DNA of 64,000 bases from Ampullaceana balthica (taxonomy: Eukaryota; Mollusca; Gastropoda; Lymnaeidae): contig CALYLW010000058.1 in assembly GCA_944989445.1 (NCBI GenBank), positions 1 to 64,000 of the forward strand, given 5' to 3'. Shown piece after piece: positions 11,924-23,800 of this stretch (within the stretch, counting starts at the first letter, position 1; every line of letters begins with the position of its first letter). The position numbers and the translations under genes were made by a program. The notes under the pieces were generated by a model, which made no database searches, was not told the DNA's origin, and saw nothing but the letters and a program-made list of their open reading frames with translations.

Positions 11924-14900
11924 ATGTCTGGTGTTGAATACTTTAGTGAATGGTTAATGGAAATCATGAGCTCCCTAAGCTGTATGGATTGTTTGAACTT
12001 GAGAAAATTGTTTTCTCGCTTACCACGGATACACGAAAACACTACTGATGGCAGCAAAATGACATATTCCAAGGTGTGTAATTAAATAAATAGTGTAACA
12101 AATATAGTAGATTTACAAATTTTACTAAACTTTTAATGGAATTGAAAGACAATACTAATACTGATACTGAAAAAGTCGAAGTCTGACTGAATAAAAAAAC
12201 TTAAGACCTTAAAAGTAAAAGTACCCATTTGCCATTATTAATTATTATTATCATTAATAATTTATTTTTTAAAGCCAAATTGACTAATTAATTAAATGTA
12301 TCAAATTATTATAATTATATGACGTATAGTATTCCGTATAAGTATAAGTCATAAGTATAATATTAATATTAAGTATAGTATAGTATAGGCATAGGCATAA
12401 TTCATAATATAATATAAATTTAACTTATTTTAATATTAATCAGTATCTGAGTATCAGCCAGAGAATAGTATAGAGAAGTTACACACTACAGTTAATTTAA
12501 TATTTTAAGTCAAGTAAGTACAACTTTGAGTTTGACTTGACTTTGACTTTGAAAGACACTTAAGTGTGACTTAAGTCACTTAGACTTAAGTGAGCTTTAA
12601 GTCAAGTTGCTAGTTGAAGTTTTAGTTGGCCTAAAATAAATGGGCATTTTTAGTTATTGTCCACTTGACCCATACTCACACTCACAGACTCGCTAAGTTC
12701 TATTATATTATATGGGTTTGTATATTTAAGTCTATGTTTAAATATTTAGTACAGTATAGCCCCCAAGTCCCTAAACAGCCTGGGCAGTATTGCTGTTCAC
12801 TGTTAATGTTAAATACCAAGCTCCATATTCTATATGGTTGACTATACATATATTATATAATATGAATGCACACTTGACTTAAGACAGGACTGGTTTTTCC
12901 AACATCCAAAAATGCCACACATAAAATTTCATGAATCATAGTCATAGTCATAGTATATTATTATTAATACAGGCCACATGCTACATGTTGGGAGAGTCTA
13001 TCACTATTTCACTATATAATTAATTCACAACAAAAGTTTGATATTTGAAGGGCTACTAAGGTTTAAGATATAATTAACTAAAATAAACTTTAAACTACCA
13101 ACCATACTTCCTTTAATTATTTTTTAATGCTTTCATGTCTTCATAATTTTACAATGTAATTTCATCCAATATCATTGTCAACTGTGTTTAAATTAAATTT
13201 AATGACTGTGTTGATAACACTTCAGTACACACTTACACTGGCTCAAAGCTTGTTTTCTATGATAAGCCTGATCAATGTTTTTTCTCTGTGGACTGCATCA
13301 TTATCAATTTATAAAAATTTTAAAAATCAATATAAAACCTATCACTATTTTACAGTTTTACAGTAAATGTAATTTTAATTAATTATCATCATTAAATAAT
13401 TTTGTAAATACTTAAAATTCTTTTTGCTAATATACTTAAACATTTTAGATTTGAATTATTTCATGCCATAACTTTTTTTCCCTTTTATTCAGAAATATGC
13501 CTATGGTAAATAAAACCTGAATAAAACTATATTTCTCTATAAAATTATTTTAATTTTCTTCTTTTTTTTCTTTTTTTTTAACAGCAGAGTTCTTGGCGGA
13601 AAATTAGAAGTTTTATCCTTTGGTCTCCATTCATTCAAGTTTTCAAAAAGCATCGCTATCCATGGATCCAGCTAGCAGGACACCAAGGTAATAAAATACT
13701 CCATCTAATTTGGTTTAAGATACTAATTATCCATTAGAATTTGGCCTTGTAAGTGTGCTTTCCTTAAAACTCCTGGCCCCAAGATTTTAAACAGATAGCT
13801 TTTTTATTTTTTACAATTTTTACCTGCTCTACATCCACTCTCAAAATCTGAAATTAAGAGATCTAAGAAATCAAATTATTTATTTATTGATTTATTACAT
13901 TTCTTTGATGTTTCTTACAACCTTAAACTTGAGTGGTAACATTTCAGACTCAACCAGACAAAAAGGAGAGATATTGTAAATTATAATTATACGTTATTTA
14001 GAATTTATTTATTTTTAAATTAATTTTTCAAAAATTTAGGACATCATAATCTTGACAATACTTATATTATGATTTGTGTTTTTGGCACAATTGCTTAAAC
14101 TGAAGCTACTTTGGGTTTGAGTTTTACCTAGATTTTCATTTCATCATTCTAAGCAGAGAATCTCAACTGTAGACAAGTTTGTTGTTATCCACATTACTGT
14201 TTTCCTAGGTAACTTCCATGCAGGAGAAGCAGGCTCAGTGTTAAAGAAGTTAGACTCGAGGGAGCAGTTATGTTTTGTCAAATTAATGGCAGACAAACTC
14301 AAGGACTGTGTACCTGAATACAGAGGAGACGTTGAGAAAAATGGAGAATGTATCCTTGCATCTTGTATAACTTTTGATCCTAGCTCATTTTCTGGTTCCA
14401 CTTCTATTTAACCGATCACATTTGTTTTTACTCCTGTCACTATTTTCAAGAGATATTAATTTGAAAGTTTTTTAGTTTGAACATTCTTAACTGTCTTTGT
14501 GTATATTTGTGCATTAATTTTTGACATATAGAAATTTTGAAGATAGGTATGAAAGTTTAAAACTCCAGTATTCCTAATACAATATAGTGTTTTTGGAAAC
14601 ATTTGTCTTTAACTTTAATGTTCAGCTTATATCCAACTTCAAGATTTGTTATGTACATTCAATCATCCATGTGTTATGGATGTCAAAATGGGAGTCAGGA
14701 CATACCTGGAGGATGAGTTGCAGAAAGCCAGAAAATCCCCATCCCTTAGAAAGGTAAAGAATCTATCTGCCACTTGAGTATTCAACTTTATTAGTAATAT
14801 AGTCTAAAAGTAGTATTCATTGAAAGCTATGCAACTAAATCTATAATCATATGCATGTCTCATTTAAATCATTTCTGCTAAGCTATAAGACAGGGAAAGT

Positions 14901-17049
14901 TTGATATTATTTTGTTTAATTTAAATTTTTAGATAATGCAGAGGGTATGGTGGGGGGATTATAAAACAATAGCTTTTTTAAAAATTAAAATACATGTAAT
15001 GCAAAGTGTTAATATCTAATATCTGTCTCACAGTAAAAATAAAAATATGGACCAGAAATAGTTTTGTGATAAATGACTGTATAATTAACATTCCAACCAC
15101 ATATTTGATAAACAATGATTAACAGCAGCAGTTAACTATAAATGTCAGGAACCACATAATTGATAAACTACTTTTACAGTACTGGTTAGCCTTGACCCAT
15201 GTTAATGTCAGGCTTGGAATTCACAGTGGTTGAGGTTCTAACTCTTACCTGACAAATTATCTTAGATTAGATTTTCCTATCCCTACAAACTATTAAGAAT
15301 CATTCAATCTAATAGGGGAATGTAGTTTCCTAGGACTACCAGTTGGAACATGTTGGCCAAAATACCTTGTCTTGCTGTCAGTCAACAATTCTTGTCCATT
15401 GTCCTCTTTCTCTTGTTAAGTGTCACCATGGAATGAAGATAGTTGAGGTTTTTGTTTGGGGTCAAGGACAGCTGTGGTGATTCACCAGACAAACATTCTT
15501 GAGTCTACTCAAAGTGAAGGGTTAGGGTATTGATGATTTGTGTCTACTTTATGTCACTTTCTCATGGGATAAGTGGATAAAACAGTGATGTTAGATAGGG
15601 TCAAGGTTTTGATGATTTGTGTCTACTTTATGTCACTTTCTCATGGGATAAGTGGATAAAACAGTGATGTTAGATAGGATTAATATTTGTTGTCTTTATT
15701 TTGAACAATCTGTGATGACACAAGACAGTGTGATTGAGTTTGTTTTGTTTTTTTTAACCTCCAGGACATGTACCAAAAGATGATTGAGATAGACACAACA
15801 GCTCCTACAACAGAAGAAAATGAACACAAGGCTGTTACCAAGCCACGGTATATGCAGTGGCGAGATGAGATGAGCTCCTCAGTTGAGCTTGGCTTCAGGG
15901 TAGAGGGAATAAAGGTAGACAAACTGATCAATAATTTATTTCATTTAAAGAGTTAAATACATAATATTTTCTCAAGGCAATGAAAGAGGGGGTATTGGAA
16001 CAGCTGAGAGCTAAAGAATTTTAATCATGTCAGATTTATTGTGATACAGGTATTTTTTTTTAAAGTGGGAGGCACAAAACTATCCCGTGAAGTTTGTGCT
16101 TATTACAGAAAAAAATATGACGACGAGGTCAAAGATTATATTTAAAATGTTAACTTTGATTTAATACCAAAAATGTATCAGTGTATGAAAAAGTAAATAG
16201 ATATTCATAGTTATTTGTTTTGTTCATGGCTAACTCAACATTCAAATCAATAATTAATCATCTCGTATCTGATATTCCAGAAAAGTGATGGCAATTCTAG
16301 TAAAGATTTCAAAAAGACCAAAACAAGGGACAATATTGTTGATATACTCAAGTCATTTGTGGGTGACAATGAAACAATTGTTGTAAGTTTACTTGGGACC
16401 ATTTTACAGCTCCATGCGGATTAGTGAAGTTAGATATATTAACACATTATTGTTTTTTTAATTAAAACGTCTATTTTAAATGTTTTTCCTGCTAGGTAGC
16501 TACTTGTTTGCCATATGCATTTCATGATTAATGCAATGATAAAAAAATCTTCCCAGTCTTTATTAAATTAATAAAAGTTGTCTTATGTTATCCTTTTTTT
16601 TTACCAGGAGAAATACATCACAAGATTAAAAGAAATTATGAATACACAGGAAACATCTGACTTTTTCTCATCTCATGAGGTATGTTGTTGCTAATTGGGA
16701 AAATCTTCCATAAATTTTGTTTTAATTTTTTATAATTTAGCATTGTTGCTTTTGTTAAAATGTTTACCATCAATAGATAATGTTGTTTGTATACAAAAAT
16801 GCATTCTATGAATGATCTTATTTGCAGGTTATTGGCAGCTCTTTACTTTTTGTTCATGATCTGGATGACAATGTTGGAGTGTGGATGATTGATTTTGGCA
16901 AAACGGAACCTTTACCTAACGGTGTGGTCATCAACCACAGGAACACGTGGCAGGAGGGCAACCACGAGGACGGTTACTTATTTGGACTTGATAACTTAGT
17001 TTCTATCTTTGATGAAGTACAGACCAGTTTGAAGTCGAGTGCCGTGTAG
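11924..17049 (+). CDS. ITPK: Inositol-trisphosphate 3-kinase (ITPK), eight exons
   Basis: Predicted exons are 11,924-12,073; 13,585-13,687; 14,209-14,349; 14,626-14,753; 15,765-15,914; 16,281-16,382; 16,608-16,679; 16,828-17,049. They join in phase to 355 codons plus stop, with GT/AG at every boundary. The family phosphorylates cytosolic Ins(1,4,5)P3 to Ins(1,3,4,5)P4 and is normally stimulated by Ca2+/calmodulin. Residues about 52-84 ([21 protein letters not shown]) match the calmodulin-binding/kinase-entry region of animal ITPKs. Key motifs are PCVMDVKMG (146-154, the PxxxDxKxG inositol-phosphate motif), the SLRKDMYQKM and KPRYMQWR blocks, SSLLFVHD (286-293) and DFGKT (304-308, metal binding). 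The start is defined by a TAA immediately upstream of the ATG. The 50-residue first exon is not conserved by eye; longer alternative 5' exons may exist upstream. Catalytic exons are very secure, the first exon less so. Confidence 0.93.
15532..15679 (+). repeat. Tandem duplication, 79-bp period, in ITPK intron
   Basis: Two nearly identical copies begin gatgatttgtgtctac at 15,532 and 15,611. They lie in the intron preceding the exon at 15,765. Confidence 0.85.
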
Positions 17050-17168
17050 TCTTTAAGTGTTTTTGAGTGTTTAGATCTTTGGAAGGCTTGTGATGAATCA
17101 GGAGTCTGTGTGTTGAATTGGGTGAGAGTTGGATTTTATAATACTTGATAAGTGGCCCTGTTTACTTC

Positions 17169-17174
17169 AATAAA
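17169..17174 (+). promoter_or_regulatory. Candidate polyadenylation signal of ITPK
   Basis: AATAAA lies 120 bp after the ITPK stop and overlaps a second AATAAA. Others occur further downstream, so the site in use is not certain. Confidence 0.5.
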
Positions 17175-17199
17175 TAAAACTAAATTTCTTCAATGTTTT

Positions 17200-19270
17200 T
17201 CAAAGTCTGCTACCTTAAAATGAGAAACACAACCATAGTATTTCTGTGGTAATGTCCCTGTGATCTTAATGTGTGATTTTTTATAACAGGTGGCAAGAAT
17301 TTGACATTTGCACCTATTGTTTAATATTTTACAGATTATTCCTTCAGGTTATAAAAATAAAAATATAGTTTACAATTGAAAATGGGCATTCACTTTATTT
17401 CACCTCACAAAATATCAAAATAGTAATTCACTTCAAGATACATGTTCTTTTTTTAACTTCTCAACATTTCATGTTTTGAGACTTTAAATATTCAATCAAG
17501 AACACTTCAAAGGTAAATTCATCTGAAACTCATAAAATAAATATGTAAAAATGACAAATATGTTAAATATGTATCATGCAAAAATAAAAATTTTCTCAAA
17601 CATTTAAAAGGCATTACTTTTAAAAAATGAACTTTACACAAAACGAATAGAAGAGAAAATTGTCTTGGTATTTGTCCCACACATCTGTTGACTTCATGCT
17701 GGGGAGGCCAGGACGGCATGAGAGTTCTACACTTATATTTTATATAGCACTGCCCAATAAATGGAGTAGGTTGAATGTGACATTATGAGCATTAAGGAAG
17801 TGTTAAGTTAGTTAAAATACATTCCCTACACTTCCTCAGATACAGTTTAATTAATTGAATTCCTTGTCCAGAGAACTTACAACTTTATTATTTGTATACT
17901 AGGATGTTTTATAAATGCAATGGAAGATTTCTTTATTAAACATTTTATACACCACATTTTCAAAGTTAAGCAAATCCATTTATCTTCTAAGTGATTTGTT
18001 CATTGAGTTATATACAAAACAACTCATGAATATGTTGCCTTCCTCTGGTGCATTAGAACTCTGAGACAGATTTCTAATACTTCTCTATATATACCTTTTT
18101 AATGTATAAGTTAGCATCTATTGCTCATGATTAATCAAAATGTTTATATTTCAAAGTTTGACTTCCAGGAATTGTTTATTGAAATCTTTTTAAAGAAATT
18201 ATTGTGCATTATTCAGTGTCCTAACAATTTATTATTATCATAGCTGAAATTATGTAACTCGATAAATATATAAATATTTTTTTAAAAATATATATATGGT
18301 ATATATGTTTACTTGTGGTTGTGAAAAGTATTATTTTTATTGTAAATTTAAAACTAATACAAAAGTTCTCCATTGCAAACTTTCAAAAATTGAAGTATTT
18401 TAACTGTAAATATTGTAAACATAATTTTTTTTTAAACTTACGCTATTAAAATGATTTTCAAAAAATATAAGTTAAAATTAATTCATTGAGCTCATTCACA
18501 ATTCCTCAGTCTACAATTTAAAGTACAATAATCTTCAGAAAAATTTCCTGATTTCATTTGCAGGACAATTATTTTTATTTTGCTTCCTTTTAGAGCGCAT
18601 TAAAAACAAAAATTGAATTGTTTTGTTTTTTTAATTTAAAAACACTATCAGCTATTATCTTCTTTAACAATCGAAGAACATGCGAATGCATTTTAGCTTT
18701 ACTAAGAGTATCTTCCCTTTTTATCGGTACATATTTTGTGAATTTTTTATTGATGTTTTCTATGATGTACATATGTAAAGTTTTGTAAAGAATTAGTATC
18801 ATACTTAACTAAACAGAGCTACTTTGAAATGTTAAAATTCCAGTGCATTTGTAAAATTCAGAAAGTATCCTTAATTTTTTAACCTTTAATATTAAGTTTA
18901 ATTAGAGAATTTTCACCGACAGCCCTAGTGTTAACAAATAGTATGTGCAGAGGCCAGAAATATAGACACATTAGTGTGGGGATGATACCTGTAGGAAAGT
19001 ATCCATCAAAGAATTTCACAAAGAGTAAACCAAATAAAGTATTTCTACTCTGTGTTCATTTGTATTTTATTTTTGAGTTGACCTGTGACCTTTTTAAGTT
19101 GCCTGATTCAGTCAGTATTTGTTAGTGCTTGAAGAGTGGTGTCTTAATGTCTTTTGTTGGACATTCAAATTTACATTGTTATGTTTTCAAATGAAAAAGA
19201 CTGAGAAAATAGAATTTATTGCTTCCTTCAAGATAATGTGAATACCTCTAATCCATTAAATCACTTCAAT
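17200..19270. other. AT-rich intergenic or 3' UTR sequence
   Basis: No conserved exon, RNA gene or transposon end was recognised. Short open frames here lack features of real genes. Part may be ITPK 3' UTR. Confidence 0.5.
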
Positions 19271-19637
19271 TATTAGCTCCATTGAAATTTTTCTCTAGTT
19301 GATGAGAACTTTAAACTTTTCTTATTGATCAGTGATAAATGATTAGCTCCATTGAAATTTTTCTCTATTTGATGAGAACTTTAAACTAGGGCTGCGGAAA
19401 TTATCGATTAATTTCTCGGTTAATCGTTAAAAATTATATCGATTAAAATAATTTTAATCGATAAAAATTCGATTAAAATTTAAGAAAATATTTATAATAT
19501 TTTTTAAAAATTTTAGTAAAATAGTAAATTATTAATAATAATAATTTATATATATTTTTTACATACAAACATGTCCCGCGTAATATTAAAATTTATTTTT
19601 TATTAATATATGTTGACGGGCAGACGTCAACTATAAA

Positions 19638-20034
19638 ATGGCTGACAGCCAGAGCCGTCTTTACACCATTTTGGGCCCCCGGGCAAAGAAATAGTGTTGG
19701 ACCCTTCCCCCGCAGGAATAAAAAATGAATATATATAATATATATAAATAAACATATTCCCATGGGGCCCATATGCTCGTGGGCCTCCGGGCAAAACCCC
19801 AACGGGCCTATGCGTTAAGACGGCCCTGCTGACAGCATCAGCGCAGTTAAATTTAAGCATATAACTAGAAAGTTGAGCAAATATGTTGTTTTTAAGCTAA
19901 CTTCGGATGGCAAAGTCGAAGATGGTGAAAACGTTTACTGTGTCCACTGCCATAAACAATTCTCTTTTAAAGGATCAAATACATCGCTGACTTACCACCT
20001 TCAGCACAAATCAAGTATCAACACATTGTCATGA
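19638..20034 (+). pseudogene. BED zinc-finger ORF split by a MITE
   Basis: An ATG at 19,638 encodes four residues (MADS). A 179-bp MITE plus its 8-bp duplication then intervenes, and the frame continues from 19,837 to a TGA at 20,032-20,034. The second part has KLSKYVVFKLTSDG, VYCVHCHKQFSFKG and LTYHLQHKS: a C-x2-C...H-x4-H pattern of a BED finger, the DNA-binding domain of hAT transposases and ZBED proteins. No catalytic or hATC dimerisation region follows. It is either a truncated transposase or a stand-alone DNA-binding peptide, now disrupted. Confidence 0.75.
19650..19828. mobile_element. 179-bp palindromic hAT-type MITE, nested
   Basis: Ends cagagccgtctt and aagacggccctg are inverted. 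A perfect 8-bp duplication, ctgacagc, flanks it at 19,642-19,649 and 19,829-19,836. The interior includes gggcccccgggca and its inverted relative (gggcctccgggca) around a TATA-rich centre, so the whole element can fold back. Confidence 0.9.
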
Positions 20035-20204
20035 AATTTAGTTCAAAATATTCTTAATTTTCAATGTCTGTGAGAAATGTTCAGTTTAATGACGTCATAA
20101 ATTTCTATTATTGGTTTTAATCGAAATTATCGATTAATTAATCTATAATTTTTCAAAAGTTAACGATTAAATTTAAATTAATCGATAACAGCCCTACTTG
20201 AAAC

Positions 20205-20870
20205 TTTTTTTATTGATCAGTGATAAATGTTTGACCTCTGAAGAACTGTCTAGTTATTGAAAACTAATTGAATATAACATGTATCATCATATTATCAAAT
20301 ACTTAATTCAGTTTAATTTTTTTTTAATGTTCGCAAGCCATTTAAATTTTAAGTATGATTTTAGAGTTTTAGCCCTATCCAAATATCCTATGTTTATATA
20401 AATGATAAATGAATAGTGGAACATAGCTTTCAAATGCATTTAGAAAATGAATACATAGTATTATAAAATAAAATTTTAAAAATTAAATGCATTTCTTGTT
20501 GATTTCCTTTTAAAAGAATGAAGAAGAAAATTAACTTCTGACTTCTCACATTTAGGCACAAATGTTATGTTGGTATGGAAATTTAGAAACAAATTAAAAT
20601 GAACATTTATCATTGAAAGGTCTCCTTTGTTCTTAAATACCCTTTACAAGCATCTCAGACTGGAAAACACTGGTCTACAGGATTTAAACCAATAGAAAAT
20701 GTGGTCAGCTTGTGACTGATGTTATACAAATGGCCAAGTGAGATGCTCAACATGGTCCATACTCATGAAAATAAGCCCACTATTCATTCATAAGATATCC
20801 TGAAAATTATTCAGTGGTAATTTTTGCTAAGATAAAGTGGTGAGTTTCTCGAATAATGGCACCTTTTACA
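20205..20870. other. AT-rich spacer before minisatellite
   Basis: No gene or mobile-element end was recognised. The stretch contains the resumed part of the split duplication near 20,211-20,229 and otherwise unremarkable AT-rich sequence. Confidence 0.5.
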
Positions 20871-20871
20871 A

Positions 20872-23800
20872 CCCCAGTTGGTCCAAGCCATGAGGTATTG
20901 ACAATGGTCATACTCCCCAGTTGGTCCAAGCCATGAGGTATTGACAATGGTCATACTCCCCAGTTGGTCCAAGCCATGAGGTATTGACAATGGTCATACT
21001 CCCCATTTGGTCCAAGCCATGAGGTATTGACAATGGTCATACTCCCCAGTTGGTCCAAGCCATGAGGTATTGACAATGGTCATACTCCCCAGTTGGTCCA
21101 AGCCATGAGGTATTGACAATGGTCATACTCCCCAGTTGGTCCAAGCCATGAGGTATTGACAATGGTCATACTCCCCATTTGGTCCAAGCCATGAGGTATT
21201 GACAATGGTCATACTCCCCAGTTGGTCCAAGCCATGAGGTATTGACAATGGTCATACTCCCCAGTTGGTCCAAGCCATGAGGTATTGACAATGGTCATAC
21301 TCCCCAGTTGGTCCAAGCCATGAGGTATTGACAATGGTCATACTCCCCAGTTGGTCCAAGCCATGAGGTATTGACAATGGTCATACTCCCCAGTTGGTCC
21401 AAGCCATGAGGTATTGACAATGGTCACACTCCCAAGTTGGTCCAAGCCATGAGATATTGACAATGGTCATACTCCCCAGTTGGTCCAAGCCATTAGGTAT
21501 TGACAATGGTCATACTCCCCATTTGGTCTAAGCCATGGGGTATTGACAATGGTTATACTCTCCAGTTCGTCCAAGCCATGAAGAATGGACAATGGTCATA
21601 CTCCCCAGTTGGTCAAAGCCATTAGGTATTGACAATGGTCATACTCCCCATTTGGTCTAAGCCATGAGGTATTGACAATGGTCATACTCCCCAGTTCGTC
21701 CAAGCCATGAGGTATTGACAATGGTCATACTCCCCAGTTGGTCAAAGCCATGAGGTATTGACAATGGTCATACTCCCAAGTTGGTCAAAGCCATGAGGTA
21801 TTGACAATGGTCATACCCCCCAAGTTTGTCCAAGCCATGAGGTATTGACAATGGTCATACTTCCCAGTTGGTCCAAGCCATGAGGTATTGACAATTGTCA
21901 TACTCCCCAAGTTGGTCCAAGCCATGAGGTATTGACAATGGTCATACTCCCCAGTTGGTCCAAGCCATGAGGTATTGACAATGGTCATACTCCCCAGTTG
22001 GTCCAAGCCATGAGGTATTGACAATGGTCATACTCCCCAGTTGGTCCAAGCCATGAGGTATTGACAATGGTCATACTCCCCAGTTGGTCCAAGCCATGAG
22101 GTATTGACAATGGTCATACTCCTCACTTGGTCCAAGCCATGAGGTATTGACAATGGTCATACTCCCCAGTTTGTCCAAGCCATGAGGTATTGACAATGGT
22201 CATACTCCCCAGTTGGTCCAAGCCATTAGGTATTGACAATGGTCATATTCCCCAGTTGGTCCAAGCCATGAGGTATTGACAATGGTCATACTCCCCAGTT
22301 GGTCCAAGCCATGAGGTATTGACAATGGTCTTACTCCCCATTTGGTCCAAGCCATTAGGTATTGACAATGGTCATACTCCCCATTTGGTCCAAGCCATGA
22401 GGTATTGACAATGGTCTTACTCCCCAGTTGGTCCAAGCCATGAGGTATTGACAATGGTCATACTCCTCACTTGGTCCAAACCATGAGGTATTGAAATTGG
22501 TCATACTCCCCAATTGGTCCAAGCCATGAGGTATTGACAATGGTCATACTCCCCAGTTTGTCCAAGCCATGAGGTATTGACAATGGTCACACTCCCAAGT
22601 TGGTCCAAGCCATGAGATATTGACAATGGTCATACTCCCCAGTTGGTCCAAGCCATTAGGTATTGACATTGGTCATACTCCCCACTTGGTCCAAGCCATG
22701 AGTTATTGACAATGGTCATACTCCCCAGTTGGCCCAAGCCATGAAGAATGGACAATGGTCATACTCCCCAGTTGGTCCAAGCCATGAGTTATTGACAATG
22801 GTCATACTCCCCAGTTGGTCCAAGCCATGAGGTATTGACGATGGTCATACTCCCCAGTTGGTCCAAGCCATGAGGTATTGACAATGGTCATACTCCCCAG
22901 TTGGTCCAAGCCATGAGGTATTGACAATGGTCATACTCCCCAGTTGGTCCAAGCCATGAGGTATTGACAATGGTCATACTCCCCATTTGGTCCAAGCCAT
23001 GAGGTATTGACAATGGTCATACTCCCCATTTGGTCCAAGCCATGGGGTATTGACAATGGTCATACTCCTCACTTGGTCAAGGCCATGAGGTATTGACAAT
23101 GGTCATACTCCCCACTTGGTCCAAGCCATGAGGTATTGACAATGGTCATACTCCCCAGTTGGTCCAAGCCATGAGGTATTGATAATGGTCATACTCCCCA
23201 TTTGGTCCAAGCCATGAGGTATTGACAATGGTCATACTCCCCATTTGGTCCAAGCCATGAGGTATTGACAATGGTCATACTCCCCAGTTTGTCCAAGCCA
23301 TGAGGTATTGACAATGGTCACACTCCCAAGTTGGTCCAAGCCATGAGATATTGACAATGGTCATACTACCCAGTTGGTCCAAGCCATTAGGTATTGACAA
23401 TGGTCATACTCCCCATTTGGTCTAAGCCATGAGGTATTGACAATGGTCATACTCCCCAGTTGGTCCAAGCCATGAAGAATGGACAATGGTCATACTCCCC
23501 ACTTGGTCCAAGCCATGAGGTATTGACAATGGTCATACTCTCCAGTTGGTCCAAGCCATGATGTATTGACAATGGTCATACTCCCCATTTGGTCCAAGCC
23601 ATGAGGTATTGAAAATGGTCATACTCCCCAGTTGGTCCAAGCCATGAGGTATTGACAATGGTCATACTCCCCACTTGGTCCAAGCCATGAGGTATTGATA
23701 ATGGTCTTACTCCCCAGTTGGTCCAAGCCATGAGGTATTGACAATGGTCATACTCTCCATTTGGTCCAAGCCATGAGGTATTGACAATGGTCATACTCCC

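Larger units (their letters stand above)
19387..20196 (+). mobile_element. Small hAT element with BED-finger ORF
   Basis: Termini are tagggctg...atcgattaat and its inverted form, attaatcgataacagccct plus a. The flanks are an 8-bp duplication with one mismatch (ctttaaac at 19,379-19,386, cttgaaac at 20,197-20,204). Multiple atcgattaa/ttaatcgat motifs lie subterminally at both ends. The element holds a short ORF with a BED-type finger and a nested 179-bp MITE. It lacks a catalytic transposase domain, so it is non-autonomous. Confidence 0.85.
19275..20230 (+). repeat. 68-bp direct duplication, second copy split by hAT element
   Basis: A unit beginning attagctccattgaaatttt and ending tgatcagtgataaatg occurs at about 19,275-19,341. 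It starts again at about 19,341. The second copy is interrupted after gagaactttaaac by the hAT element (19,387-20,196) and resumes with attgatcagtgataaatg at about 20,211-20,229. Confidence 0.8.
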
